A stretch of 64,000 nucleotides of DNA from Paralithodes platypus. Its lineage: Eukaryota > Arthropoda > Malacostraca > Decapoda > Lithodidae. The position numbers and the translations under genes were made by a program. Shown one piece after another: positions 11,045-21,499 of this stretch (positions within the stretch are counted from its first letter, which is position 1; the number at the start of each line of letters is the position of its first letter). The notes beneath the pieces were generated by a model. It saw only the letters and a program-made list of their open reading frames with translations. It was not told the origin of the DNA and did not search any database. The stretch covers positions 33,052,910 to 33,116,909 of the forward strand of contig CM064502.1 in assembly GCA_032716605.1 (NCBI GenBank), written 5' to 3'.

Positions 11045-12703
11045 GGACTCCTCACAGTACCGATCACAGACACAGGAAGAGGAAAGTAGGCAGCCCATTC
11101 ATTACTCTGACGCTACACATTTCCCTAATGCTACACATCAACAAACACATTTAATGGACACTCTTATTTCATACACTCTGAAGAGTTTAATGCCTAAAGC
11201 AGAGATAAATAAGTTCGATGGAGATGTCACCAATTATCACTCTTTTGTTAGATCCTTTGACAGCATTATAAATGATACGCTCACTGATAAGGAAGAGAAA
11301 CTGTATTACTTAGAACAGTATACATTAGGAAAACCAAAGGAAATAGTTAGAAGCTGTCTTCACATGGCAGCAGGCACTGGCTACGATGAGGCTAGATGAC
11401 AGCTACACAAGCGGTATGGTGATGAAGAAAACATTGTTACTGCATATGTCAACAAGGTTTTGAATTTCCCTATCCTTCGAGCAAATGACATTGATTTGTT
11501 AGATCAGTTATCAGTGCTTCTAATTGGTTGTAGGAATGCATTGAGTGGGATGTCAAGAGGTATAAGGGAATTAGAGCATCCTAATACAATGAGAACAATT
11601 TTAATGAAGTTGCCATATTCCATGCAAGACAGATTTAGACGACTTGTTGATAATGTTACAGAGCTGCAATTCAGGACAGTCACTTACAGCGATTTGGTAA
11701 GTTTTATTGAGAAGGAAAGTTGTGTCTCGTCAAATCCCCTATTTGGATGTCATCTTCTAGGAGATGACAATAAGTAACGACAAATATAAGATGACGTAAG
11801 GACAATAAATCGATGAAAACAGAAGATGGTGTGAAGGTGGCTAAAAGGATTCAAGTAGGAGCCAAGATAAATTGCAGCACAGAGATGACAGAAACTGTAC
11901 CAAAGAAATCACAAGTAAAGTGCCTGTTTTGTAGCAAGTCTCACTACCTGGATGTCTGTGATCGTTTGGGCAAAAAGACGGAGGAAGAAAAAAAGGCTTT
12001 CATTGTGAAGAAAGGTCTATGTTACGGATGTTTGTGCCACGGATATATATCCAAGAACTGTCAGCGCAAGAGAACCTGTCACACCTGTAATGGCTTGCAC
12101 CCGACTGTACTACATCGATCAAAGGAATACAAAATATTTGATGAAGTAGAAAAGAAAAACAAAGAGGGCCCAGACAACGAGAAGAAAGAATCACCCGCAC
12201 AGGAGGTGAAGGTAAATACTAAAAGGATCGATGACCTTCATCAGGGTACACCAAAAACAAGAATGTCAATAGTTCCAGTTAAGGTGCGTGTTGCGACAGG
12301 GCAGCAGATCTCTACCTATGCCTTTATGGACAATGGAAGTACAGCTTCATTCTGCACCAGGAATCTTCTAGAGAAACTTTCTGTAACAGATGCAACTCAA
12401 ACACAATTGTCTGTCTCCACTGTACATGCAGAGGGAGTCAAAATTAATAGCTTCTTGATTACTGGCATGGAAATAAGTGACTTGGATGAAAACAACTTCA
12501 TACGTTTACCACCTGTCTACACCTTAGAAAAGAGTCCGGTATCCAAGGATGAGATGGTAACCAAAAAAGATTTGGAACAATGGCCACATCTTAGCAGTAT
12601 CGATTTACCTACTCTTGAGGCTCAAGAGGTGGAATTAATGATTGGCAGTAATGTACCTCAAGCAGTGGAACCATGGGAACTTATCCACAGCCCTGAAGGA
12701 TGA
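11045..12703 (+). pseudogene. BEL/Pao gag and protease, unit 3 (second gag copy)
   Basis: Gag is open from about 11043, with Met at 11155. It is interrupted by TGA at about 11397 where unit 2 reads CAA, and by rearranged bases near 11762-11800. From 11813 to 12703 it reads continuously through both zinc knuckles (CLFCSKSHYLDVC; CYGCLCHGYISKNC) into protease with AFMDNGS. The frame again ends at the TGA in GEG-GPF. Immediately afterwards a MITE has inserted (12721-12947). Confidence 0.82.
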
Positions 12704-12720
12704 GGCCCATTTGCAGTTAA

Positions 12721-12947
12721 CCCTCTCCGATATATGACGCAATTTTGAGCCTATTAGGGATATTTTAAAGCCTTTGTTACCATCAGGGGTATTTAAAAAC
12801 CTTTAATTTAGTTACTTCTACCTCTGCAGTTGTCTTTGAGTTAGCTGTGGGCAAAAAACTAATTTTGGAGAGGTAATTATTAGAGTGAGAGAACTCTATT
12901 TCTTATTGCTAATTTGGCAACCTCTGCATCATATGTGCGTGAAAGGG
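12721..12947. mobile_element. TTAA MITE-1, copy 1, with proven empty site
   Basis: A 227-bp element between TTAA at 12717-12720 and 12948-12951. The termini are CCCTCTCCGATATATGACGC and GCATCATATGTGCGTGAAAGGG, an imperfect inverted pair. The neighbouring BEL unit has the undisturbed sequence gcagttaagacaaag at 9951-9965, so the insertion duplicated exactly TTAA. Further copies lie at 30005-30231 and 63372-63553. Non-coding; a piggyBac-type transposase acting in trans is inferred. Confidence 0.88.
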
Positions 12948-14266
12948 TTAAGACAAAGATTGGGTGAATAATTAATGGCCCTCTCAAAACCACAGCAGTT
13001 AACAATGTCAAGGTTAATCGAGTAAAAGTAGATAATGTCAGCATTGATCAGGTACTAGTTAAAATGTATAACCATGAATTTCAAGATCTTGCTTCTGCCA
13101 AAAAAAGGCCTACCTACACAAGACAAGAAATGGATCAACAAAGTGGAAAACAGTTACAGATTAACTAAAGGTCATTATGAAATACCCATGCCATTTGAAG
13201 ATGATGATCTTATGCTTCCGAACAACAAAATGCAAGCTTTGAAGATATTGGCATCACTAAGGACAAAATTGAATAAAGATCAGAAGCTTTATACAGATTA
13301 TTGTGCCTTTGTTTCGGATCTAATACAGAAAGGACATGCAGAGATGGTTCCAGAAGAAGACCTGAAACCGAAGGATGGCAAGGTTTGTTATCTTCCTCAC
13401 CATGGTGTGTACCACCCTCAGAAGCCTGATAAGTTGAGGGTTGTATTTGATTGTGCTGCCAAATACCGAGGGAATTCTCTTAACGACCACTTACTCCAAG
13501 GCCCAGATCTAGCTAACCCGCTAATAGAGGTATTACTCAAGTTTAGACAAAGCTCATATGCATTCATGGCTGATATTGATAGTATGTTTTATCAAGTATG
13601 TGTTCCAACAGAAGATAGCAATTATTTACTGTTCTGGTGGTGGCCTGATGGCAATTTTGATTGCCCCCCTGAGGAGTACCGCATGACAGATCATCCCTTT
13701 GGGGCAACATCTTCTCCAAGCTGTGCGAACTTTGCGCTTCAAAGGAGTGTTCAGGACTTTGGAAACCGGTACACATGTGAGGCTCAACAAACTGTCATGA
13801 ATAATTTCTGGATGATTGCATCAAATCGGCTGAATGTGAAGAAGAACTGGTACAAGTAGCTCATGATGTTTGGTCTCTTTGTGGTCATGGTGGTTTCAGG
13901 TTGTCAAAGTTTGTCAGTAATAGTAGAAAATTGTTGTCTTTCCCTATAGAAGAGCGAGGTAAGCAGGTAAAGAACATAGATTTATTAGGTGATGATTTAC
14001 CTGTGGAAAAGGCATTAGGAACATGTTGGGATGTTGAGTCAGATTAATTTTTGGTTTCTGTCAATGAAAAGTCTAAGCCGGTGACCAGAAGAGGTTTGCT
14101 GTCTGTTATTGGTTCGGTTTATGATCCCTTGGGAATTGTAGCTCCATTTCTTTTGATGGGAAAACTCATTATGCAAGACCTCTGTAGATTACAATTGGGA
14201 TGAAATGAAGATATACCAGACTGCCAAAGAGAAAAGTGGGAGACGTGGAGGCATGAATTTGCCAAG
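12948..14266 (+). pseudogene. BEL/Pao reverse transcriptase, unit 3
   Basis: Continues the pol frame after the MITE. It carries a one-base A-run expansion at about 13100. A 4-bp deletion at about 13810 destroys the YVDD motif (NNFW instead of NNFYVDD). Stops follow at about 14044 and 14200. Beyond 13918 it differs from the other units because it runs on into the thumb (RGLLSVIGSVYDPLGIVAP) and RNase H. It cannot encode a working polymerase. Confidence 0.78.
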
Positions 14267-14779
14267 ATGAGTCTGATAAATTTGCAACAGTGTATCAAAC
14301 CTACTGACTTTGGAAGAATTTCAGCTTGCGAGGTACATTATTTTTCAGACGCCAGTGAAAAGGGGTACAGCACTGTAGCATATTTTAGACTTTGTAATGC
14401 TCATGGCTCCATTCACTGCTCATTTCCTGGAAAATCTCGCGTTGCACCTTTAAAGGCTATCACTATTCTTCGCATGGAGTTGACTGCAGCTACTTTGGTG
14501 GTTCGGATGCATGACATGATTAAAAGAGCCCTTGAAATTCCCATACAGAAGGTCATGTTTTGGACTGACAGTATGACCGTGCTAAAATATATCAGAAATG
14601 AGAAATCACGGTTTCACACCTTTGTGGCAAATCGCCTAACAGTGACACATGAAGGATCTCACCCCAGCCAATGGAGATATGTGAATTCTGACCTCAACCC
14701 TGCAGATGATGGTTCGCGTGGCTACCAAACAGAGAGATGGCTCCAGGGTCCTACATTTCTACTAGATGACGAGAATTAG
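14267..14779 (+). pseudogene. BEL/Pao RNase H domain
   Basis: An open frame of 170 codons with the expected acidic residues: YFSDAS, RMELTAA, WTDSM and NPADDGSRG. This is the RNase H that follows RT in BEL/Pao pol. The domain itself is uninterrupted, but RT before it is broken and a TAG follows at 14777-14779. Confidence 0.75.
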
Positions 14780-16305
14780 TAGCCTCAAGAGCCAGTTGCT
14801 GTGCCAACTTCACTAGTATCTGAATTGGAAGTTAAACACGTAGTTGCTAGTGAATCATGCAATGAAGATATGAACCCTATCACAAAGCTTCAACAATACT
14901 ACTCGGACTGGCACCGCCTTCTGAAAGCAGTTGCATGGCTCCTGAGAGTCAAAACTTATCTAAGAGGAAACCAGCATACGACCAAGATCAGTAAATATCT
15001 CACAAAGGATGATTTGCAGCAAGCAGAAAAATCAATTGTGAAACTAATTTAAGAGGAGTCATTTAAGGATGAATTGGCCGCTATGAGAAAATATGACCAA
15101 ATAAAGAAAGCCAGCCCAATATATATACTCAATCCTATGTTTCATGATGATATTCTGCGAGTTGGTGGTAGACTGGGGAAGGCACCAATTAGTTTTGTGG
15201 CTAAGCATCCAGCTATCCTACCATACAAGAACCACATAACTGACATCATTATCAGGCAAACTCATGAACATTTAGGACACCAAGGTCGAGAGCATGTAAT
15301 GTGCTCTCTCAGAGAGAGCTACTGGATCCTCAAGGGAACTGCAGCAGTAAGGAAGAATTTACGTCAGTGTATCAAATGTCGACGTAATCAAGTACCCGCT
15401 GTAGAACAGAAACTTTCAAACTTACCTGAAGACTGCATAACTCCAAATGAACCTCCGTTCACTAATACTGGGGTGGATTGCTTTGGACCCTTTTACACCA
15501 AGAGAGGACGGTCTGAAACTAAGCGTTATGGCGTACTTTTTAATTGTCTAACCACAAGAGCAATTCATATTGAGGTAGCCAATTCACTATCTACGGACTC
15601 TTTAATTAAAGCACTTAGGCGTTTTGTAGCTAGGAGAGGTCAGATAAAGCTCTTACGAAGTGATTGAGGAACAAATTTAGTAGGTGCAGAGTTAAAAGAT
15701 GCTGTTAAAAAATGGGATCAAACACTTATTCGTAATAGCCTCCTCTCCAAGGGTATTGACTGGATATTTAATCCCCTGCATGCCTCCCATTTTGGCGGGG
15801 TGTGGGAGAGACAGATCAGAACGGTGCTGAATGGTGTAATGAATGAGCAAACTCTGAATGACGATTCTCTATACGCTAATGTGTGAAGTGGAAGCCATAA
15901 TAAATAGTCGTCCTCTGATAGTTGTCTCTAGTGATTGTCAAGATTTAACTCCTTTAACACCAAACTATTTACTTACACTTAAGGATGGGTCAAGTGAATT
16001 TGGTAACTTTGATTCAGTTGATATGTATTGTAAAAGACGATGGCGTCATGTGCAGTATTTATCAGATCTGTTTTAGAAACGCTGGAGACGCGAATATATA
16101 ACCGGTCTTCAGAAGAGGCAAAACTGGAATCTATCTCAACCAAATATTGTGGAAGGAGACATTGTTTTAGTTGTTGAGGAAAATGCTCCAAGATGCCATT
16201 GGTCTTTAGGACGTGTTATCGAACCAAAGTTGGCCGTGATGGACTTGTCCGGAGTGCATCAGTTAAGTGTGGACAATCACAACTACACAGACCAGTGTCA
16301 AAGCT
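14780..16305 (+). pseudogene. BEL/Pao integrase
   Basis: Pieces at 14801-15052, 15074-15667 and 15858-16076 plus readable sequence to about 16300. The HHCC zinc module is visible (THEHLGH...CIKC). The first catalytic Asp is in GVDCFGP, the second in LLRSD, directly followed by a TGA where the family has another residue, and the Glu is in GGVWERQ. The C-terminal GDIVLVVEENAPRCHW block is typical of BEL/Pao integrases. At least four stops or frameshifts. Confidence 0.8.
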
Positions 16306-16386
16306 AATCTTCCTATGTAAGGGAGAATAGTTAGGATTTTCAGTTATGTTTGTATTTTGAATCCCAAGAGGTTTCAAAGGGGTAGG

Positions 16387-16911
16387 TGTAAGTGCAGCCA
16401 GCACTTGATACTATGGGTGTATGGCATCAGTGGAATGTCAGGGTGGCAACACTGATGGTGTAAAATAAGTATATACCTACTAATTAATCCTCCATAAGTA
16501 TATTCTAGGTATAAAGGTGGTGAAGGCTAATAACCTTCATATTAAATAAGATGTTTTTTGTACATATTTGTTATAGGCTCTTGGTAAATTGCATACTATG
16601 TATAATAGTCAGTATTGTATACAAAATCTCGGTGACTGCCTTCGTCCAGGCTCGCTGGCTAGCCACTTTGAGTCCTTAGTTCAGTCAGTTGCTCTGATGT
16701 CCGGCTCAGGTTAAGATGACTGCATTTATGACCGGGGTTGGACTGGGTTGCCTGCCAGAGAGATTGGGCGTGCTGAGAGTCCACAGCTGGATATAAGTTT
16801 GAAATGACTATCCTGTGGCTTGAAGGTTTGAATAACATTGATGTGGACAAACTTCAGGAGTTTAACTTATTCGACTGGACATAGTGCGTCTACAAGTATA
16901 TTTTTTCTACA
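16387..16911 (+). repeat. candidate 3' LTR of the BEL/Pao element
   Basis: A polypurine tract (caaaggggtagg, 16375-16386) directly precedes TGTAAGTGCAGCC. The segment could end with TCTACA at 16911, giving about 525 bp with TG...CA-type ends. No 5' partner exists in the window, so the right boundary is a guess. Confidence 0.4.
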
Positions 16912-17205
16912 TTAAATTCTCCATGCACAATGACATTCTGGCGGGAATTCGGAGCTGTGAGCAGTTACCAAATTAAAAGGAAAACGCTAGATCAGTTCTC
17001 AAAATTCGCTATAAGTAAATATATGCTGAAAATTACTAGAATGCCACAATCTTTAGAATATTGCTGAAAATGGGTCAGATCTCCAGAATAAAGGCAAAAT
17101 TCATGCCGCTAGATATAAGTACTTGCCGTTAGATCAAAGTAAATGCCTCTAGATCTAGCGGAAAAGTAGCTAAACTGGCAACAGTGTGTGTGTGCCGTAA
17201 GCAAC

Positions 17206-17812
17206 ATGGATCGTCGGCGAGAAACTACACCTTCTCAGCGTGAACAAATTATTGCTCTATATATAGCAAGCATACCAGCAAGGCAGATTTCAAGGCAGCT
17301 CAACATTAAAAAGAGGACAGTCAAGAGATGGATAAAGAGCTATAGAGTGAGACAGAACATAGAATATGTGCCAAGATGTGGAGCCCCTCGTCGCACAACA
17401 GATGAACAAAACTAACTTATAATCGCAAGTGCTCATGAGCAACCCTTAATCTCTATAGAGGATGCTCGCCATTCTTGGGTTGATACAGGAAGGACAACCG
17501 ATTTACCTAGCACAGGACAATTCTGCAGTGCATAATGCCAAGGTTGTTCAGAACTGGTTTGAGCACAACCCAGACGTCATCCGCATTCCCTGGCCAGCAA
17601 AGTCGCCAGATCTCAATCCCATACAGAATATATGGGCTCATATGACAAAGAAGTAGGACCCAAATAATGTGAGAACCAAAGTTAACTTAATATCACATGC
17701 ACATAACATCTGGGAATCTCTACGATCAAAACAAGAAGAAAACATATGTGATATATTTCCTAGGAGGTTGGAAACAGTAATAGCTAATAGAGGTTCATAC
17801 GCTAAATACTAG
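17206..17812 (+). pseudogene. Tc1/mariner-like transposase, internally deleted
   Basis: The Met at 17206 starts a 70-codon N-terminal helix-turn-helix of the paired type (REQIIALYIASIPARQISRQL...RTVKRWIKSY). After a stop at 17413 and a large deletion near 17460, the C-terminal catalytic part follows: AQDNSAVHNAKVVQNWF has the second Asp, and SPDLNPIQNIW has Gln where Tc1 transposases have the catalytic Glu. The first Asp is lost in the deletion. It ends at TAG 17810-17812. I could not identify terminal inverted repeats. Confidence 0.8.
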
Positions 17813-18532
17813 TAAAGGACACACACACACATACACACACACATATGTGCCCGCAGGCAATTATTATGTTCTATCCAACAACCAAATCCACCCCTAAAAT
17901 CGATTAATGAAATATTACAAACACATGTGGCTATAATATATAGGCCGTAAACACTGTGATGTTATTGTTTTAAAATGTTTACTAGTTTATACCAAGGGAA
18001 GTTTATTTATAATTTGTGTATTATTTAATATACCGAGGACTATTAAGTGAAATTGTTATATTTGAGTTCTAAATACACCTAAATAAGACTTGATTAGAGT
18101 CTATGAAGGTTATTGAATAATCTCTAAAAAGTTGCAAAGTTGTTAACAGTGAAGTAATAACCGATAAGTCTCCACTAAGTTTTGTGAGAAAATGTAAATA
18201 CTTGAGAACAGCTTGTATTTTTTATTTTTGTTTCGACAGACGATGACATTTCACTATTAAACTATATAATAATGTATAGGGACTTCCATAAAGGAGCGAA
18301 AGATGGAAAGGGAAATGGTAGGTCAAGAACAAGATGGCAATGAAAGAAAGAGATGCACTCCTCCTCATGATAATAGGCTCATATCCTGACAACGACTGAC
18401 CCACTCATCTAGCTCATCTATAGATTGGAGCGGCTGAGCGGAGATTAGGCGGCTTAGGCCCTGGGTGCTAGAAATGACTTGCAAATTTAATATGTTTATT
18501 TATCTATACAGAAATTGTAAACAAACCTGACA
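17813..18532. other. no gene; (CA)n and AT-rich sequence
   Basis: Contains a degenerate (CA)n tract at about 17818-17845. The rest is AT-rich and I recognise neither coding sequence nor a repeat of the window. Confidence 0.5.
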
Positions 18533-18606
18533 TGTATTTTATTTTTATTAATTTCACCACAACACCAAACACCTCCAATGAAATTAATGAAAGCATATAT
18601 GTGATT

Positions 18607-20100
18607 GTGGAAAGTACTTAGAATATACGGAGTAGAGGGCAAGTTGCTGAAAGCAGTGAAGACCATGTATGAGGGTGCAAAGGCGGCAGTACGTGTGGAG
18701 AGTGAGCAGAGCGAGTTCTTTGGCCTGAATGTTGGTTTGAAACAGGGGTGTGTGATGTCCCCGTGGCTGTTTACTGTATATATGGATGGAGTCATGAAAG
18801 AAATACTATCAAGAGCAGTGGATGTTGGTGTATCGCTGAAAAGGGAGGGAATTGAGTGGAAGCTACCTATACTGCTGTTTGCGGATGATACAGTTCTGAT
18901 GAGTGATAATGAATGGGAGTTGCAGGGTCTGGTAAATGAGTTTGGAACAGTGTGCGAAAAACGGAATATGAAGGTAAATACGGGGAAGAGCAAGGTTATG
19001 GTCTTCGAAAGGGGTGAAGTCACAGAGTGTGAGGTGAAGCTGAACGGTCAGGCTATGGAGATCATCAACTCTTTTAACCCTTAAAAAGCGGCTCACCACA
19101 TAAGTCGAGTTGAAAAAACTGGCAAAAAACGGGTGAAAAAAGGGTGGAAATCGAGTGAAAATGGGTGGGATAGTAATGATCCATACGTCCGACATCTGTG
19201 GCCTCCCGGCCCACACTAACTCCAGTTCCCCCACCGCGCGTGAGGATGACAGTGTAACCAATAGTTCGCTAAAAGTGAGCAAGGTAGCAAAATCAGCTAA
19301 ACTTCCATCTTCGAGGTAACACTGTCAGTGCTCCACGAGTGCTACGTAGCTGTATGTGGCGTCATTGTGTAGCGATTTCCACCTAGTTTTCGGCGCAATA
19401 CAGTTCCTTTCATACTGATGGTTGATATAGCAGTCAGAATGGCCCAGAAAGGCCCAAAACGGCCACAGAGCACCCGCTAGAGGAGGGTTAAGTATCTGGG
19501 CAGTGTGTTGAGTAAAGATGGGACTATGGATGAAGAAGTGCGGGAGAGGGTACAACAGGGGAAGAGGGTTGTAGGAATGCTAAAAGCAGTAACAAGAAAC
19601 AGGGTGGTCAGTATGGAAGTGAAGAAGTCCTTGCATGACAGTGTGGTAATCCCGACACTGACTTAAGGAAGCGAAGCATGGACGTTGGTTGAGAGACTCA
19701 GACCAAGAGTGAGAGCAGTGGAAATGAATTACTTAAGGAGTGCGTGCGGAGTTACATGGAGGGATAGACAGACTAATGAGGAAGTAAGAAGGAGGTGTGG
19801 TGTGGAGGTAGATGTGCTGGAAAGTGTGAAAAGGAACAACTTGAGATGGTTCGGCCATATGGAACATATGGAAAGCGAGAGAATGACTAAGAGGGTGTAC
19901 GAGAGCGAGGTGGAGGGACAGAGAGGGATAGGTAGACCGAATGAGAGGTGGAAAGATGGAGTGAGGAAGTACATGAACGAAGGCGGTGTTGGTTGGGGGG
20001 AGGGGCGTCGACTGACTAGGGACAGAGGTGCATGGGGGCGGTTCGTTCGTGGCCACTCCTTCGGGGATCGCGGCGTCAGGCAATAGATAGATAGATAGAT
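18607..20100 (+). mobile_element. LINE-B copy 2, 5'-truncated RTE-like element
   Basis: Frames 18605-19084 and 19685-20086 encode RT with KQGCVMSPWLF and an intact FADD box (LLFADDTVLMSDN), and the C-terminal YGSEAW-like and RWFGHMEHM region. The 3' end is (ATAG)n at 20083-20100. A 10-bp duplication ATATGTGATT flanks it (18597-18606 and 20101-20110), proving retrotransposition into SINE-2. It is interrupted by MITE-2 at 19078-19487. One stop lies near 19664. Confidence 0.85.
19078..19487. mobile_element. TTAA MITE-2, copy 2
   Basis: 410 bp between TTAA at 19074-19077 and 19488-19491. It begins CCCTTAAAAAGCGG and ends CCGCTAGAGGAGGG. LINE-B copy 1 has the uninterrupted site ctcttttaagtatctggg (minus strand, about 5374-5391), so TTAA is the target duplication. 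Shares its interior with 6848-7261. Confidence 0.8.
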
Positions 20101-20325
20101 ATATGTGATTCACTGGGATTCGAACCTGGGTTATCACACACAGATTTTTAGACACCTTAACCATTACACCACCAAGACGGTTTATATTCAAAGTGCAATA
20201 TATAATATATTCAGAGATTAGGGAGTAGGTTAATTTTGTCAGTAGGTAAACTACTGGGAATAACGAAATGCCTATAGTTTTAAAATTGGAAAAGACGGCT
20301 ACAAGTGGCAGTGGAGGGTTGCCAG

Positions 20326-20748
20326 CAGTTGCCAGACTTGGGGACTTTTATCCGAAAAATTGAGTCAAAAATTGAGTCATCACTTTTTAGCGCGATTGTA
20401 CAGTATATGGTAGTAGAATATAGAGATCAGCTGTGTTGGGAATGCTATAAGAAAATGTTATTCCAACAGATAAGAGTTGATACCAGGACAGCACTGGAGA
20501 CTCTGCCTGCACCGGAGGATGGTGCCACAAAGGACACTGACACACTGGATGGTGCCACAAAGGACACTGACTCACAGGATGGTGCCACAAAGGACACGGA
20601 CACACTGGATGGTGCCACAAAGGACACTGACACACAGGATGGTGCAACAAAGGACGCTGACCCTTGTTACAGTATCTCGACTGTCCTACAAGACCCAACT
20701 CTCAGCATTATGGACAGAGTATGGGAAATTACCAAGCAATTTCTTAAG
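20326..20748 (+). CDS. exon B: helical segment and decapeptide-repeat linker
   Basis: The donor gtaagt starts at 20749 after a complete codon. The frame is open across the exon. The acceptor is uncertain: ccag at 20325 or cagcag at 20328 both give phase 0 to match exon A, but the pyrimidine tract is poor; tttttag at 20390 is a stronger acceptor but would give a different phase. The coded protein first has an amphipathic stretch (FIRKIESKIESSLFSAIVQYM), then five copies of a D-G-A-T-K-D-x-D-x-x repeat (20518-20667), then about 27 residues ending ITKQFLK. No named domain recognised. Linking it to exons A and C rests on strand, phase and the donor. Confidence 0.65.
20518..20664 (+). repeat. coding minisatellite, five 30-bp units
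   Basis: Units begin at 20518, 20548, 20578, 20608 and 20638 with gatggtgccacaaaggacac. The 30-bp length keeps the frame and encodes DGATKDTD plus two variable residues (TL, SQ, TL, TQ, then a diverged last unit). It forms an acidic, Thr-rich, probably unstructured linker. Confidence 0.95.
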
Positions 20749-21499
20749 GTAAGTATAGATTTAGAATGTTTATATTTTGGTCGTTACACAACCCTACCAA
20801 CATAATTAAGCAGTTACAATGGACTTTTACTTGGACGATTGAAACTAAATCCGAGTTGCTCCAATTAATTAATTGAGAAAACACCATATTTCCCGTTGAT
20901 TTCTTGATATTGGCTAATAACCTACTGATGCATGAAGAGTACATTCATCACCACTAAAATCGTCCCAGCTAGTGCATAAATGGCAGTATCTAGTACAGTA
21001 CTGTACTGTGTTTGTAAGGGGGGAAAACATATAAATGATAACAATAGAGGCCAGGCAGATAAAACATGAGTTACAGAAACTCCATATTCCCTATCTAATG
21101 ATAATGTTGGACAGGTTGGGAGTTAGGTAACCGCTCATGGTTACGGTGCCTAACTCTCCCAAATATAATCCTGGTCAGGATACCTCTCTCCATATCACCT
21201 GTCTAAAACCACCTTCGGGACATATCCATGTTTGAATGGTGGTTACAACGTACCCCCTCCTATCCAATATATATTAAATATTAACCCTTTCACTGCAGAT
21301 GACGTACTGGTATGTCCTATGTGCCTCACTTACACTGAGAGTAGTCCAGCCTGCTCTCACAAACACCTCCTCCTATATATTTCACTACACTTTAGACTTG
21401 CGGACACACAGCCATTACTTTACAATGAAGCCTTGTTATTGGCCCTGGCATTGTTCTCATATGACAGTGCTGTGACAGGGCTTCATTGTTCTTGTCCAA
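20749..21499. other. intron 2, left end; no gene
   Basis: Begins with the exon B donor. Holds a hairpin-forming stretch at 21116-21163 (gggagttagg against cctaactctccc). A piece at about 21290-21400 resembles the LINE-A 5' UTR (gtgcctcacttacactgag, compare 63857-63875). TTAACCCTTTCAC at about 21283 resembles a MITE-1 terminus without a visible partner. Confidence 0.45.

Larger units (their letters stand above)
7946..16911 (+). mobile_element. BEL/Pao LTR retrotransposon with an internally repeated gag-PR-RT block
   Basis: Order along the strand: RT fragment; inverted RT fragment; gag; protease; RT; inverted RT fragment; gag; protease; RT; RNase H; integrase; polypurine tract; candidate 3' LTR. 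The block [RT piece - inverted piece - gag - PR - RT N-part] has a period of about 2.74 kb: the RT motif YVDD lies near 8080 and 10820, and the corresponding site is near 13810. Only the last unit continues into RNase H and integrase. Each unit carries different frameshifts or stops, so the units have diverged since duplication. No 5' LTR is seen. Family diagnosis: DUF1759-type gag, AFMDNGS aspartic protease, and an integrase with HHCC and DDE residues, in BEL/Pao order. A tandem array could also be an assembly artefact. Confidence 0.8.
18533..20187 (-). repeat. SINE-2 copy split by a LINE-B insertion
   Basis: The body lies at 18533-18606 (tttattaatttcaccacaac...) and the tRNA-like head at 20101-20187 with a B-box (gggattcgaacc) and ccattacaccaccaagacgg. 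Removing 18607-20100 yields a continuous element matching the uninterrupted copy at 47224-47372. The minus orientation is inferred from the direction of the B-box. Confidence 0.75.

Noticed and set aside
20387..20698. Minus-strand repeat protein opposite the minisatellite
   Set aside because: Any in-frame tandem repeat yields repeat-coding shadows; the + strand has the donor site and matching phase.
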